A stretch of DNA of 12,299 nt, from assembly GCA_009785545.1 (NCBI GenBank), contig WQWD01000044.1, positions 1-12,299 on the forward strand, read 5' to 3'. Source of the stretch: Treponema sp. (lineage in GTDB: Bacteria; Spirochaetota; Spirochaetia; Treponematales; Breznakiellaceae). Positions 1 to 6,326 of the stretch are shown here, in pieces (position 1 is the stretch's first letter; each line of letters starts with the position of its first letter). Below the pieces are notes generated by a model, which had not been told where the DNA came from, did no database searches, and worked only from the letters and a program-made list of their open reading frames with translations. The position numbers and the translations under genes were made by a program.

Positions 1-992
1 CCTCCGGCTAATTTTTTTACTTCGTCAACAGAGACAAAATTGAAATCACCTTCGATGGAGTGTTTTAGACAACTTGCGGCTACCGCAAACTCCAGCCCGT
101 CCTGCGCCGGCATCCCTTGCAGGTTTGCGTAGATAAGCCCCGCACCAAAACTATCGCCGCCGCCGACTCTGTCTACAATGTGTACTGCGTATTTTTTTGA
201 GAAGTGAAAGTCTGTTCCCGTATACAGCATTGCGCCCCAGTTGTTGTCGTTAGCCGAAATCGATTCCCTTAGTGTTATTGCAACTTGTTTTAAGTCAAAT
301 CTTTTTTTAAGTTCGACGGCAACTTCTTTGTAGCCGTCATGGCTTATTTGCCCGGATGTTACATCGCTGCCTGAAGCTTTAATGCCGAATACATCGGCGG
401 AGTCTTCTTCGTTTGCTATACAAAGATCAACGTATTGCATAAGCCTGCTCATAACTTGTCCGGCTTTTTCCCGTGTCCAAAGGTTTGCACGGTAATTCAA
501 ATCGCAGGAGATTGTTATTCCTTTTGATTTTGCTATCTTGCACGCCGCAAGACAAATAGCTGCGGCGTTTTCTGAAAGTGCAGGAGTTATCCCTGTAAAA
601 TGAAACCAGTTAACACCTGAAAATATTTTATCCCAATCAAAATCGGATTCTTCGGCGTCTGCGATTGCCGAATGCGCGCGGTCGTAGATTACTTTTGAAG
701 GACGCTGTGATGCTCCCTTTTCCAAAAAGTAAACCCCCACTCTTGATCCGCCTCGTGTAATTAGCGAGGTGTCCACGCCAAATTCCCTTAGTTTATTTAC
801 AGCCGCTTGTCCAATTTCGTGTTTGGGCAATTTGCTTACAAAAGCCGCATCAATGCCAAATCCTGCCAAAGAGACAGCGACATTCGCCTCGCCTCCGCCG
901 TAGGTTGCGCCGTAGGTATTTGCCTGTACAAAACGATAATAACCCTCAGGCGCCAGCCTTAACATTATTTCGCCAAATGTTATAACTTTCAT
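1..992 (-). CDS. kdgK: PfkB-family sugar kinase, 2-keto-3-deoxygluconate kinase-like (3' end cut by window)
   Basis: This gene is read on the minus strand from ATG at 992-990, with AAGGAG seven bases upstream. It stays open for 330 codons and runs off the left edge. The N-terminus has the KdgK-like pattern of FGEIMLRLAP (residues 6-15) followed by GGGEANVAVSLAGFG (32-46). Near the end is the PfkB signature DRVGGGDSFGAG (274-285); D280 is the expected catalytic base and the GGGD turn is the anion hole. Ribokinase-fold sugar kinases are usually 310-345 residues, so only the extreme C-terminus should be missing. The family phosphorylates 2-keto-3-deoxygluconate with ATP in uronate/pectin breakdown. 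The exact sugar cannot be fixed from motifs, and 5-dehydro-2-deoxygluconokinase or fructokinase-like activity is possible. It is divergent from the HAD-glpK-prs operon. Confidence 0.85.
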   Translation of the reverse strand, partial: MKVITFGEIMLRLAPEGYYRFVQANTYGATYGGGEANVAVSLAGFGIDAAFVSKLPKHEIGQAAVNKLREFGVDTSLITRGGSRVGVYFLEKGASQRPSKVIYDRAHSAIADAEESDFDWDKIFSGVNWFHFTGITPALSENAAAICLAACKIAKSKGITISCDLNYRANLWTREKAGQVMSRLMQYVDLCIANEEDSADVFGIKASGSDVTSGQISHDGYKEVAVELKKRFDLKQVAITLRESISANDNNWGAMLYTGTDFHFSKKYAVHIVDRVGGGDSFGAGLIYANLQGMPAQDGLEFAVAASCLKHSIEGDFNFVSVDEVKKLAG

Positions 993-1017
993 AATTACTC
1001 CTTAAACGTCAGGTGTT

Positions 1018-1047
1018 TTGCCGTCTTGCACCATTATATGTTATAAT
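1018..1047 (+). promoter_or_regulatory. Putative promoter of the HAD-glpK-prs operon
   Basis: TTGCCG at 1018-1023 and a perfect TATAAT at 1042-1047 are separated by 18 bases. The -10 is extended by TG at 1039-1040. Transcription would begin near 1054, about 33 bases before the ATG at 1087. This argues against the in-frame TTG at 1018 being the HAD start, because the promoter would lie inside the extended gene. Confidence 0.55.
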
Positions 1048-1061
1048 CTGATTGAATACAA
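1033..1061 (-). promoter_or_regulatory. Putative sigma-70-type promoter of the sugar kinase gene
   Basis: On the minus strand, TATAAT occupies 1038-1033. A weak -35 TTGTAT (3 of 6 consensus positions) lies at 1061-1056 with a 17-base spacer. The expected start near 1026 gives a leader of about 34 bases before the ATG at 992. It overlaps the oppositely directed promoter of the HAD operon. Confidence 0.45.
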
Positions 1062-1086
1062 CTTCCGCAAGCAGTATACTTTATTT

Positions 1087-1959
1087 ATGAATAAAACCTT
1101 TAATCCAAAATTGATAAAAGCTTTGGCTATCGATCTTGACGGGACTTTATTGATGCCGGGTGCTGTTCTCGGAGAGCGCACAATAAATTGTATAAAACGA
1201 TTGATGTTAAACGGTATGCAGGTAATGATCTCAACAGGCAGAGCGATTGAGGCCGCCGAGCGTTTTCGTGCCGCTCTGGGTGCTGAGGGTCCGATGGTCT
1301 TTTTCAACGGAGCCGAAGTAGCCGATGTTCCATCCGGCAAGGTATTATACACAAATATGATTAACCTTGATGTTGTTAATTACGGCGCTGAAATCGCCCG
1401 TGAGCTGGATGTGCATTTTCAGGTTTTTTTGCCGGCAGGTATTTCGCCGCAAACCGGCAGAGAAGACCCTGCTCAGAAGTGGGAAACTCTTCTCATCGAC
1501 AATTACAACAAAGATGCGGAAATGTATCAAAAACATACCGGCATTATACCTGTTGTGATGGACTTTCAAAAAATTTCCGCCATGCCGGATGTCAAAGGCT
1601 GTGTCAAAGGTATGTACGTTGCCGACCCTTCAAAACACGATGATATTCGCAAAAAGATGGCCGATCGTTTTGGCGGCAATATAAATATTTTCCGCAGTCT
1701 TCCAACATTTTTAGAAATAATCAATGCCGGTGTTTCTAAAGGCGAGGGGCTTAAAATCGCCATGCGGCACAGAGGTTTAAACCCCCAAGAGGTAATCGCC
1801 TTTGGAGACGAAGAAAACGATTTACCGATGTTTTCTGTCGTTGGCTTTTCCGCCGCTCCTGAGAGTGCAAGAGAACAAATTCGTGACGCAGCAGACTTTG
1901 TTTTTGGCTCAAACGCCGATGAGGGGCTTGCTGTTTGGCTGGAGGAAAGATTTTTATGA
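1087..1959 (+). CDS. Cof-type HAD-superfamily phosphatase
   Basis: This is a 290-residue cytoplasmic HAD hydrolase of the Cof/YidA (class IIB cap) type. Motif I is DLDGT (D16 nucleophile, D18), motif II is the ISTGR stretch (residues 48-52), the motif III lysine is in VSKGEG (K218), and motif IV is GDEEND (240-245). The middle region, with AEMYQKHTGI and GCVKGMY, forms the cap. Such enzymes dephosphorylate small sugar phosphates, nucleotides or flavin/pyridoxal phosphates; the substrate here is unknown. An in-frame TTG at 1018 would add 23 residues. ATG 1087 is preferred because a good promoter overlaps the extension and homologues begin close to the DLDGT strand. No strong ribosome binding site precedes it. 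It is the first gene of an operon with the mini-ORF, glpK and prs, and its stop overlaps the next ATG (ATGA). Confidence 0.82.
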   Translation: MNKTFNPKLIKALAIDLDGTLLMPGAVLGERTINCIKRLMLNGMQVMISTGRAIEAAERFRAALGAEGPMVFFNGAEVADVPSGKVLYTNMINLDVVNYGAEIARELDVHFQVFLPAGISPQTGREDPAQKWETLLIDNYNKDAEMYQKHTGIIPVVMDFQKISAMPDVKGCVKGMYVADPSKHDDIRKKMADRFGGNINIFRSLPTFLEIINAGVSKGEGLKIAMRHRGLNPQEVIAFGDEENDLPMFSVVGFSAAPESAREQIRDAADFVFGSNADEGLAVWLEERFL

Positions 1960-2027
1960 AGTGGTTTGGAAAAGCGGCAGTTTTTTTTCTTGTAGTGGTT
2001 TCCGTATTATTTGTCCCCTATGAGTAA
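1956..2027 (+). CDS. Hypothetical 23-residue single-TM mini-protein
   Basis: This short ORF links the HAD gene to glpK. Its ATG at 1956 overlaps the HAD stop as ATGA. GGAGG at 1941-1945 lies 10 bases upstream. Its TAA at 2025-2027 is inside the glpK start, where ATGAGTAA serves both frames. The peptide begins MKWFGKAA, runs through a hydrophobic stretch of about 14 residues (AVFFLVVVSVLFV) and ends PYE. That is the layout of a one-span membrane peptide or an uncleaved signal anchor. glpK has no visible ribosome binding site of its own, so translation of this ORF may deliver ribosomes to glpK. It could equally be a coupling device with no functional product, or the remnant of a longer secreted or lipoprotein gene. 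No homologue is recognised. Confidence 0.45.
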   Translation: MKWFGKAAVFFLVVVSVLFVPYE

Positions 2028-3561
2028 ATACATTTTATCTCTGGATCAAGGAACAACAAGCTCTCGTGCAATTCTTTTTGACCATGCCCTTAATGTCGTG
2101 GGCGGCTTAGTTGAGCAAAAGGAGTTTGCGCAAATTTATCCGAGGGAAGGCTGGGTGGAGCATGATCCTTTGGAAATATTTTTGTCGCAGGATTCTGTCA
2201 TGCGGGAGCTTCTTGCGAAAACAAATACAAAGCCGCACGATATTGCCGCCATTGGTATTACAAATCAGCGTGAAACTACAATTCTTTGGGACAAAAAAAG
2301 CGGGCAGCCTGTTTACAATGCGATTGTCTGGCAATGCAGGAGAACTTCCGCTATTGTTGATGCGTTAAAAAATGACGGGTTAGGCAGTTACATCACAAAA
2401 ACAACAGGGCTCATCCCTGATGCGTATTTTTCCGGCACAAAAATTAAATGGATTTTAGATAATGTCGAAGGTGTCCGTGAAAAAGCAGAAAACGGTGAAA
2501 TACTTTTTGGTACTGTGGATACATGGCTAATCTGGAAGTTTACTGGGGGAAAGGCGCATATTACAGATTATACTAACGCAAGCAGAACGATGTTGTTTAA
2601 CATTCATACGCTTGATTGGGATGATAAGCTTCTTGAAGCTCTCGATATACCGCGCGCTGTTTTGCCGGAAGTAAAGCCGTCCGGCGCTGTATTCGGCATG
2701 GCGGATATTTACGGGGCGGAAATCCCAATCGCAGGCTGCGCTGGTGATCAGCAGGCAGCGTTGTTCGGTCAATGTTGTTTTGAAAAAGGAGACGTAAAAT
2801 GTACTTACGGTACTGGCTGTTTTTTGTTGATGAACACCGGGGCAGACATAAGCGAAAGCAAAAACGGCTTAATTACGACAATCGCCGCTGGCTTTAGCGG
2901 CAAGCCTCAGTATGCACTGGAAGGTTCGGTTTTTACTGGAGGAGCTGTTGTTCAATGGCTGCGTGATGAGATGCGCCTGATAACGGAAAGCGCCGACAGC
3001 GAGTATTTTGCCGAAAAAGTCAGCGGCACTGGCGGCGTCTACATTGTCCCGGCGTTTACGGGGCTTGGCGCTCCGTATTGGGATATGTACGCTCGAGGCT
3101 GCATTGTAGGGCTTACACGGGGGACTAATCAAGCGCATATTGTCAGAGCCGCCCTTGAGTCAATCGCTTTTCAGGTAAAAGATATTTTATGCGCAATGGA
3201 AAGCGACCTTAAAATCGAAATATCCGAGCTAAAGGTTGACGGAGGAGCGAGTATCAACAAATTTTTGATGCAATTTCAGGCTGATATTTGCGGAACATCG
3301 ATTGTGCGTCCTGTAGTGCATGAAACCACCGCACTTGGAGCCGCTTGTCTTGCGGGAATCACTGCAGGTTTTTGGAAAGATCAAAATGAAATAAAAACCC
3401 ACTGGCAGAGGCGTGCTTTGCAAGGCACTGTTTTTAGACCTCAAATGGACAGTGATAAGCGAGAGAGTTTGACTGAGGGTTGGCATGAGGCGGTTGGCCG
3501 AGCTGTGGGAAAACTGCCTGTCAAATGCGGATCACCCCTTGATCTTCCTCCTCATTCATGA
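2020..3561 (+). CDS. glpK: Glycerol kinase
   Basis: This is a 513-residue FGGY-family kinase that converts glycerol and ATP to glycerol-3-phosphate in the cytoplasm. The ATP-loop LSLDQGTTSSRAILFD lies at residues 6-21. The glycerol-binding residues known from E. coli GlpK are visible: Arg-Glu in TNQRETTILWD, Tyr in IPDAYFSGTK, and Asp in AGDQQAALFGQ. The second ATPase half carries TYGTGCFLLMNTG, the PYWDMYARG region, and DGGASINKFLMQ near the C-terminus. Length is normal for the family (about 500). ATG 2020 is chosen over the in-frame TTG 2011 because it starts directly at the conserved MSKYILSLDQGTT. There is no clear ribosome binding site, so translation is probably coupled to the overlapping mini-ORF. 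It lies 18 bases upstream of the prs-like gene. Confidence 0.95.
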   Translation: MSKYILSLDQGTTSSRAILFDHALNVVGGLVEQKEFAQIYPREGWVEHDPLEIFLSQDSVMRELLAKTNTKPHDIAAIGITNQRETTILWDKKSGQPVYNAIVWQCRRTSAIVDALKNDGLGSYITKTTGLIPDAYFSGTKIKWILDNVEGVREKAENGEILFGTVDTWLIWKFTGGKAHITDYTNASRTMLFNIHTLDWDDKLLEALDIPRAVLPEVKPSGAVFGMADIYGAEIPIAGCAGDQQAALFGQCCFEKGDVKCTYGTGCFLLMNTGADISESKNGLITTIAAGFSGKPQYALEGSVFTGGAVVQWLRDEMRLITESADSEYFAEKVSGTGGVYIVPAFTGLGAPYWDMYARGCIVGLTRGTNQAHIVRAALESIAFQVKDILCAMESDLKIEISELKVDGGASINKFLMQFQADICGTSIVRPVVHETTALGAACLAGITAGFWKDQNEIKTHWQRRALQGTVFRPQMDSDKRESLTEGWHEAVGRAVGKLPVKCGSPLDLPPHS

Positions 3562-3579
3562 TACAAACATATAAAAGCT

Positions 3580-4866
3580 ATGAAATACTTCGATCCGGCG
3601 AATCTTGCTATAATTGCCTGCCCTGGTGGGGATGTCTTTGCTAATGAAGTAATCGAACATTTACGCCATAAATATCGCCACAGCCGTAAACAGGTAGAAG
3701 AACAACTTTCCAAACATTATAACGTAAATAAAGAACAGGTCGCCCTTAATATCGACTTGGTGAATCGGGTTGCGAGCAGAGGAACTAATTTACAAAGCGG
3801 AATAGGCAAGTACACGAACGCCTCTTTTAAGGTTCCCGTGAAATTTTCGTTGTTTCCAAACGGAGAAATTAAAGCGGAAATCGAAGAATCAGTGCGCGGC
3901 AAAGATATTTATATCTTTCAGGATATGGAAAATCGTTATCCTGTTATGTTTTCTGGCGGCCAGATGGTTGATAATTTCTCCATAAATGATCATCTTATGA
4001 CAACTATGGTCACAGTTGATGCCGCTCAACAATCCGGGGCAGGGCGGATCACGCTGGTTATACCTGTGTACCCTTATGCCCGCCAGCACAAAGCGAAGGG
4101 GAGGGAAGGGCTTACTGCCAGCAGAATCGGGAAGATATTCGAAAGCTTGGGCGTTCACCATATAATCACGCTGGATATTCATTCAAGAGATATTATCAAC
4201 GCTTTTCATAAAATGCGCCTTGAAAACCTTCATGCCAGTTATCAAATTATACAAACGCTGACGCAAATGGATAATATTTTAAACGATGATTTTGTTGTAG
4301 TTTCTCCGGACACAGGAGCGGTTGACAGGAATAAGTTTTATGCGTCAGCTCTTAAAAAGCCTCTCGCTCTGCTTTACAAAGAAAGAGATTATTCCAAAAT
4401 CAGCCGTGATGCTGCTAAATCCAATATTTCTCAGATTCGACTGTTGGGTAATGTTAAAGATAAAACTGTTTTTATGGCAGACGATATGCTGGGAACAGGC
4501 GGAACATTGATAAAAGGAATGAAATTACTCATGGATAATGGCGCTCGCAGGATTATCTGCGCTATCAGTTTACCTCTTTTTTCCGGAGATGCGATAGCTC
4601 ATTTAGACGAAGCCTACAAAGAAGGGTTATTTTTCCGTATTATCGGAACCAACGCTGTTTATCACGAAGAACTTCTTAACCGTGAGTGGTATGTAAGTGT
4701 TAATATTTCCAGTTTATTTGCTCATGTGATTTCCCGCCTCCATCAAAATCAGTCTGTTTCAAGTCTGCTTGATAACTCAAGAATTATCAATCGTCTGATT
4801 TCTAAAACAGTGACTAAGGAACCTCAGAACGAGTTGCCCTTTGCGAGTAAAAAAACAGCGGATTAA
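3580..4866 (+). CDS. prs: Ribose-phosphate pyrophosphokinase (PRPP synthetase) homologue, extended spirochaete-type
   Basis: This is a 428-residue cytoplasmic protein, longer than classical bacterial Prs (about 315). Recognisable Prs blocks, in order, are FPNGEIKAEIEESVRG (92-107), NDHLMTTMVTVDAA (136-149), YPYARQHKAKGREGLTASRI (164-183), LDIHSRDI (198-205), VVSPDTGAVDRNKF (240-253), and the PRPP-binding loop MADDMLGTGGTL (299-310). There is an N-terminal extension of about 90 residues with a basic helix near KYRHSRKQVEEQL, an insertion of roughly 16 residues (118-134) before the NDH block, and a C-terminal tail. Prs transfers the ATP pyrophosphate to ribose-5-phosphate, supplying nucleotide, His and Trp synthesis. 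The extended form resembles what I recall of Treponema Prs proteins, but I cannot verify this here. It is the last gene of the operon. It has no obvious ribosome binding site, and the stop is followed by only weak T-rich sequence. Confidence 0.85.
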   Translation: MKYFDPANLAIIACPGGDVFANEVIEHLRHKYRHSRKQVEEQLSKHYNVNKEQVALNIDLVNRVASRGTNLQSGIGKYTNASFKVPVKFSLFPNGEIKAEIEESVRGKDIYIFQDMENRYPVMFSGGQMVDNFSINDHLMTTMVTVDAAQQSGAGRITLVIPVYPYARQHKAKGREGLTASRIGKIFESLGVHHIITLDIHSRDIINAFHKMRLENLHASYQIIQTLTQMDNILNDDFVVVSPDTGAVDRNKFYASALKKPLALLYKERDYSKISRDAAKSNISQIRLLGNVKDKTVFMADDMLGTGGTLIKGMKLLMDNGARRIICAISLPLFSGDAIAHLDEAYKEGLFFRIIGTNAVYHEELLNREWYVSVNISSLFAHVISRLHQNQSVSSLLDNSRIINRLISKTVTKEPQNELPFASKKTAD

Positions 4867-4934
4867 AACAGGATTGTCGGGGCTTTTTTAAATTAACCGA
4901 GTGTTAAAAAAATTCTGTTAGTTAAAATCTTAAT

Positions 4935-5004
4935 ATCTCACATGGGAGCACGGGGTTAAGCTCTGTGTTCTTTGCATTTTCTGCGCCCCGTGCTCCTGTG
5001 AGAT
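4935..5004. terminator. Long imperfect hairpin between convergent genes (possible bidirectional terminator)
   Basis: The left arm at 4935-4955 and right arm at 4986-5004 pair over 19 bp with one two-base bulge in the left arm. The core GGAGCACGGGG faces CCCCGTGCTCC, and the loop is 30 bases. It sits between the ends of prs (4866) and the minus-strand zinc-ribbon gene (5025), where a shared terminator is expected. Neither side has a proper T-tract, so an mRNA-stabilising hairpin or a small repeat element is also possible. Confidence 0.5.
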
Positions 5005-5024
5005 TAAATTGAAAAACCAATGGG

Positions 5025-5486
5025 TCATTTTTTTGCTTTCGCTTTGGCTTTTTTTTCTATTCTTCTTTTTACAAGTGTCTTGGTTTTTGGACTTGATTTT
5101 GCCGATGTTTTTTTTGCAGCAGGTTTTTGTACCGCCGGTTTTTTAACCGTAGTTTTCTTGGCTGTTGGTTTCTTTGCCGCCGTTTTTTTAACCTCCAGTT
5201 TTTTAACCGCCGGTTTTTTAACCGTAGTTTTCTTGGCTGTGGACGTTTTCGCAGTCTCTTTTTTTCGCTGTCTGGCGTATTTTTGGTTAAGATTTGCTTG
5301 ATATTCGCAACATTCCGAACATAGAGTATATCCTTTTTTTACTTTCCCGCCGCAACGGGGGCATTTCCCGTTTGCTATTCGTGATTGATACCTTTCTTTT
5401 CTTTGCTCGTTAATTTCTTCTCTGTGTGCTTCACGGTACCTTCGTTGCCTTTCTCTGTTAGCAAGCCGAGTTTTTTCGTCAATCAT
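5025..5486 (-). CDS. Zinc-ribbon protein with histone H1-like Lys/Ala/Pro-rich tail
   Basis: This is a 153-residue, extremely basic protein. Its start at 5486 is backed by AAGGAG seven bases upstream. Residues 1-40 are a charged, Arg/Glu-rich, probably helical region with RERQRRYREAHREE. A four-cysteine zinc ribbon follows: CPRC (42-45) and CSEC (56-59), with an extra Cys60. From about 75 to the end it is a low-complexity tail of KKTT/KKPA/KKTA units ending AKAKAKK, as in bacterial histone H1-like proteins. The likely role is nucleic-acid binding: nucleoid compaction, or RNA/ribosome association as known for Lys/Ala-rich tails. No catalytic motif is seen. It is transcribed alone, convergent with prs and divergent from the ECF transporter genes. 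Confidence 0.7.
   Translation of the reverse strand: MIDEKTRLANRERQRRYREAHREEINEQRKERYQSRIANGKCPRCGGKVKKGYTLCSECCEYQANLNQKYARQRKKETAKTSTAKKTTVKKPAVKKLEVKKTAAKKPTAKKTTVKKPAVQKPAAKKTSAKSSPKTKTLVKRRIEKKAKAKAKK
5131..5240. repeat. Exact 35-bp direct repeat inside the Lys-rich tail
   Basis: Bases 5131-5165 and 5206-5240 are identical over 35 bp and lie 75 bp (25 codons) apart. Each copy encodes part of the minus-strand tail (AKKTTVKKPAV-type units). Identity at the DNA level, not only the peptide level, indicates recent duplication or conversion within the gene. Confidence 0.85.
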
Positions 5487-5520
5487 TTCTCGTCTCCTTA
5501 TTTATGATGATAATTTTTCT

Positions 5521-5549
5521 AATATAGCATATTTTTATACTTTTGTATA
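5521..5549 (-). promoter_or_regulatory. Putative promoter of the zinc-ribbon/H1-like gene
   Basis: On the minus strand, TATATT at 5526-5521 is extended by TGC immediately upstream. TATACA at 5549-5544 serves as -35 with a 17-base spacer. The leader to ATG 5486 would be about 28 bases. It overlaps the region that must also drive the divergent ecfT gene. Confidence 0.5.
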
Positions 5550-5563
5550 TAGTTTTACTAGAA

Positions 5564-6313
5564 ATGTTTAAATATTTTTATATTATTGATGCCAGGGTAA
5601 AATTGATTTGTATATTGCTGTTAACAATACTTGTTTTTATGATTAACAGACCATACCCCGCATTTTGCTTATTAATAACTTTTATCATTATTCGTTTTAT
5701 CGCTAAAATACCGCCTCCAGGATGGAAAGCTTTAAAAAATCTTTCATTGTTAGCATTTTTTATTATATTGATTCAAACTTTCTTTGGACAGGGAGATATT
5801 TACATAGTGCCCCCCCTTTTTAACGGCTTTGTATCGTTAACAGTAGAAGGTTTAATATTTGGTTTTATGATTGTGTGCCGCCTGTTCGCTCTGGTGGTTA
5901 TTTTGCCTGTTTTTACCGAGACAACTTCGCCTAATCAGATTGCTGCAGGTCTGTCTTCGCTTGGGTTTAATTACAAAACAGCGTTTTTAATCACTACGGC
6001 TTTTAACCTTGTTCCTTTTTTCAAGGACGAAGCGGCTCGTATAATGGATGCTCAAAAATTGCGAGGCTTTTATGCGTTTGACAAAAAAAACATTTTTTCA
6101 GGCCTTAAGGCATATTCTGGTCTTTTGGTTCCGTTGATGTTTGACGCTATGAGAAAAGCTCAAATATCTTCTGCCGCTATGGATTCAAGAGCTTTTGGCA
6201 TTTACAAAACAAGAACATGGATTAGTAAACCGCAAATGAAAAAAACTGACTTTTTACCGATTGTTTTTTGTGTTATATATATTACCTGTATGTTGTTTTT
6301 TAATTACTATTAA
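5564..6313 (+). CDS. ecfT: ECF transporter transmembrane (coupling) protein EcfT
   Basis: This is a 249-residue polytopic membrane protein with hydrophobic segments near residues 14-29, 32-48, 61-76, 94-117 and 232-248. It carries the two cytoplasmic coupling motifs of EcfT proteins: AQKLRG (163-168), preceded by DEAARIMD, and AMDSRAFG (205-212). In ECF transporters these helices seat into the grooves of the two ATPases and carry the power stroke to the S component. ATG 5564 is preferred because it begins MFKYFYIIDARVK, the usual EcfT start. An in-frame TTG at 5543 would add seven residues. Neither has a good ribosome binding site. TATACT at 5536-5541 is a possible -10. The next gene starts 13 bases downstream. 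Confidence 0.85.
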   Translation: MFKYFYIIDARVKLICILLLTILVFMINRPYPAFCLLITFIIIRFIAKIPPPGWKALKNLSLLAFFIILIQTFFGQGDIYIVPPLFNGFVSLTVEGLIFGFMIVCRLFALVVILPVFTETTSPNQIAAGLSSLGFNYKTAFLITTAFNLVPFFKDEAARIMDAQKLRGFYAFDKKNIFSGLKAYSGLLVPLMFDAMRKAQISSAAMDSRAFGIYKTRTWISKPQMKKTDFLPIVFCVIYITCMLFFNYY

Positions 6314-6326
6314 TACAGGGACTATA

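Noticed and set aside
1018..1086. N-terminal extension of the HAD protein from TTG 1018
   Set aside because: A good promoter (-10 at 1042-1047) lies inside it, the 23 extra residues look non-conserved, and ATG 1087 begins at the normal distance from DLDGT.
4935..5004. Integron attC site
   Set aside because: A GTTAAGC core-like heptamer exists only in the loop. The required R and L boxes at the hairpin base and any integrase are missing.
5131..5240. CRISPR-like or satellite repeat
   Set aside because: Only two copies exist, they are in frame within a coding tail, and the intervening sequence also encodes the same low-complexity protein.
5020..5301. Plus-strand ORF rich in Phe/Leu/Ala, looking like a membrane protein
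   Set aside because: It is the antisense of the Lys/Ala repeat tail; AAR/AAA codons read backwards give Phe/Leu. The minus-strand gene has a ribosome binding site and a zinc ribbon.
6261..6326. Longer start of the fused ATPase at ATG 6261
   Set aside because: It overlaps ecfT by 53 bases and adds a hydrophobic segment that reads the ecfT C-terminal coding sequence in another frame. TTG 6327 has a ribosome binding site and starts at the ABC fold.
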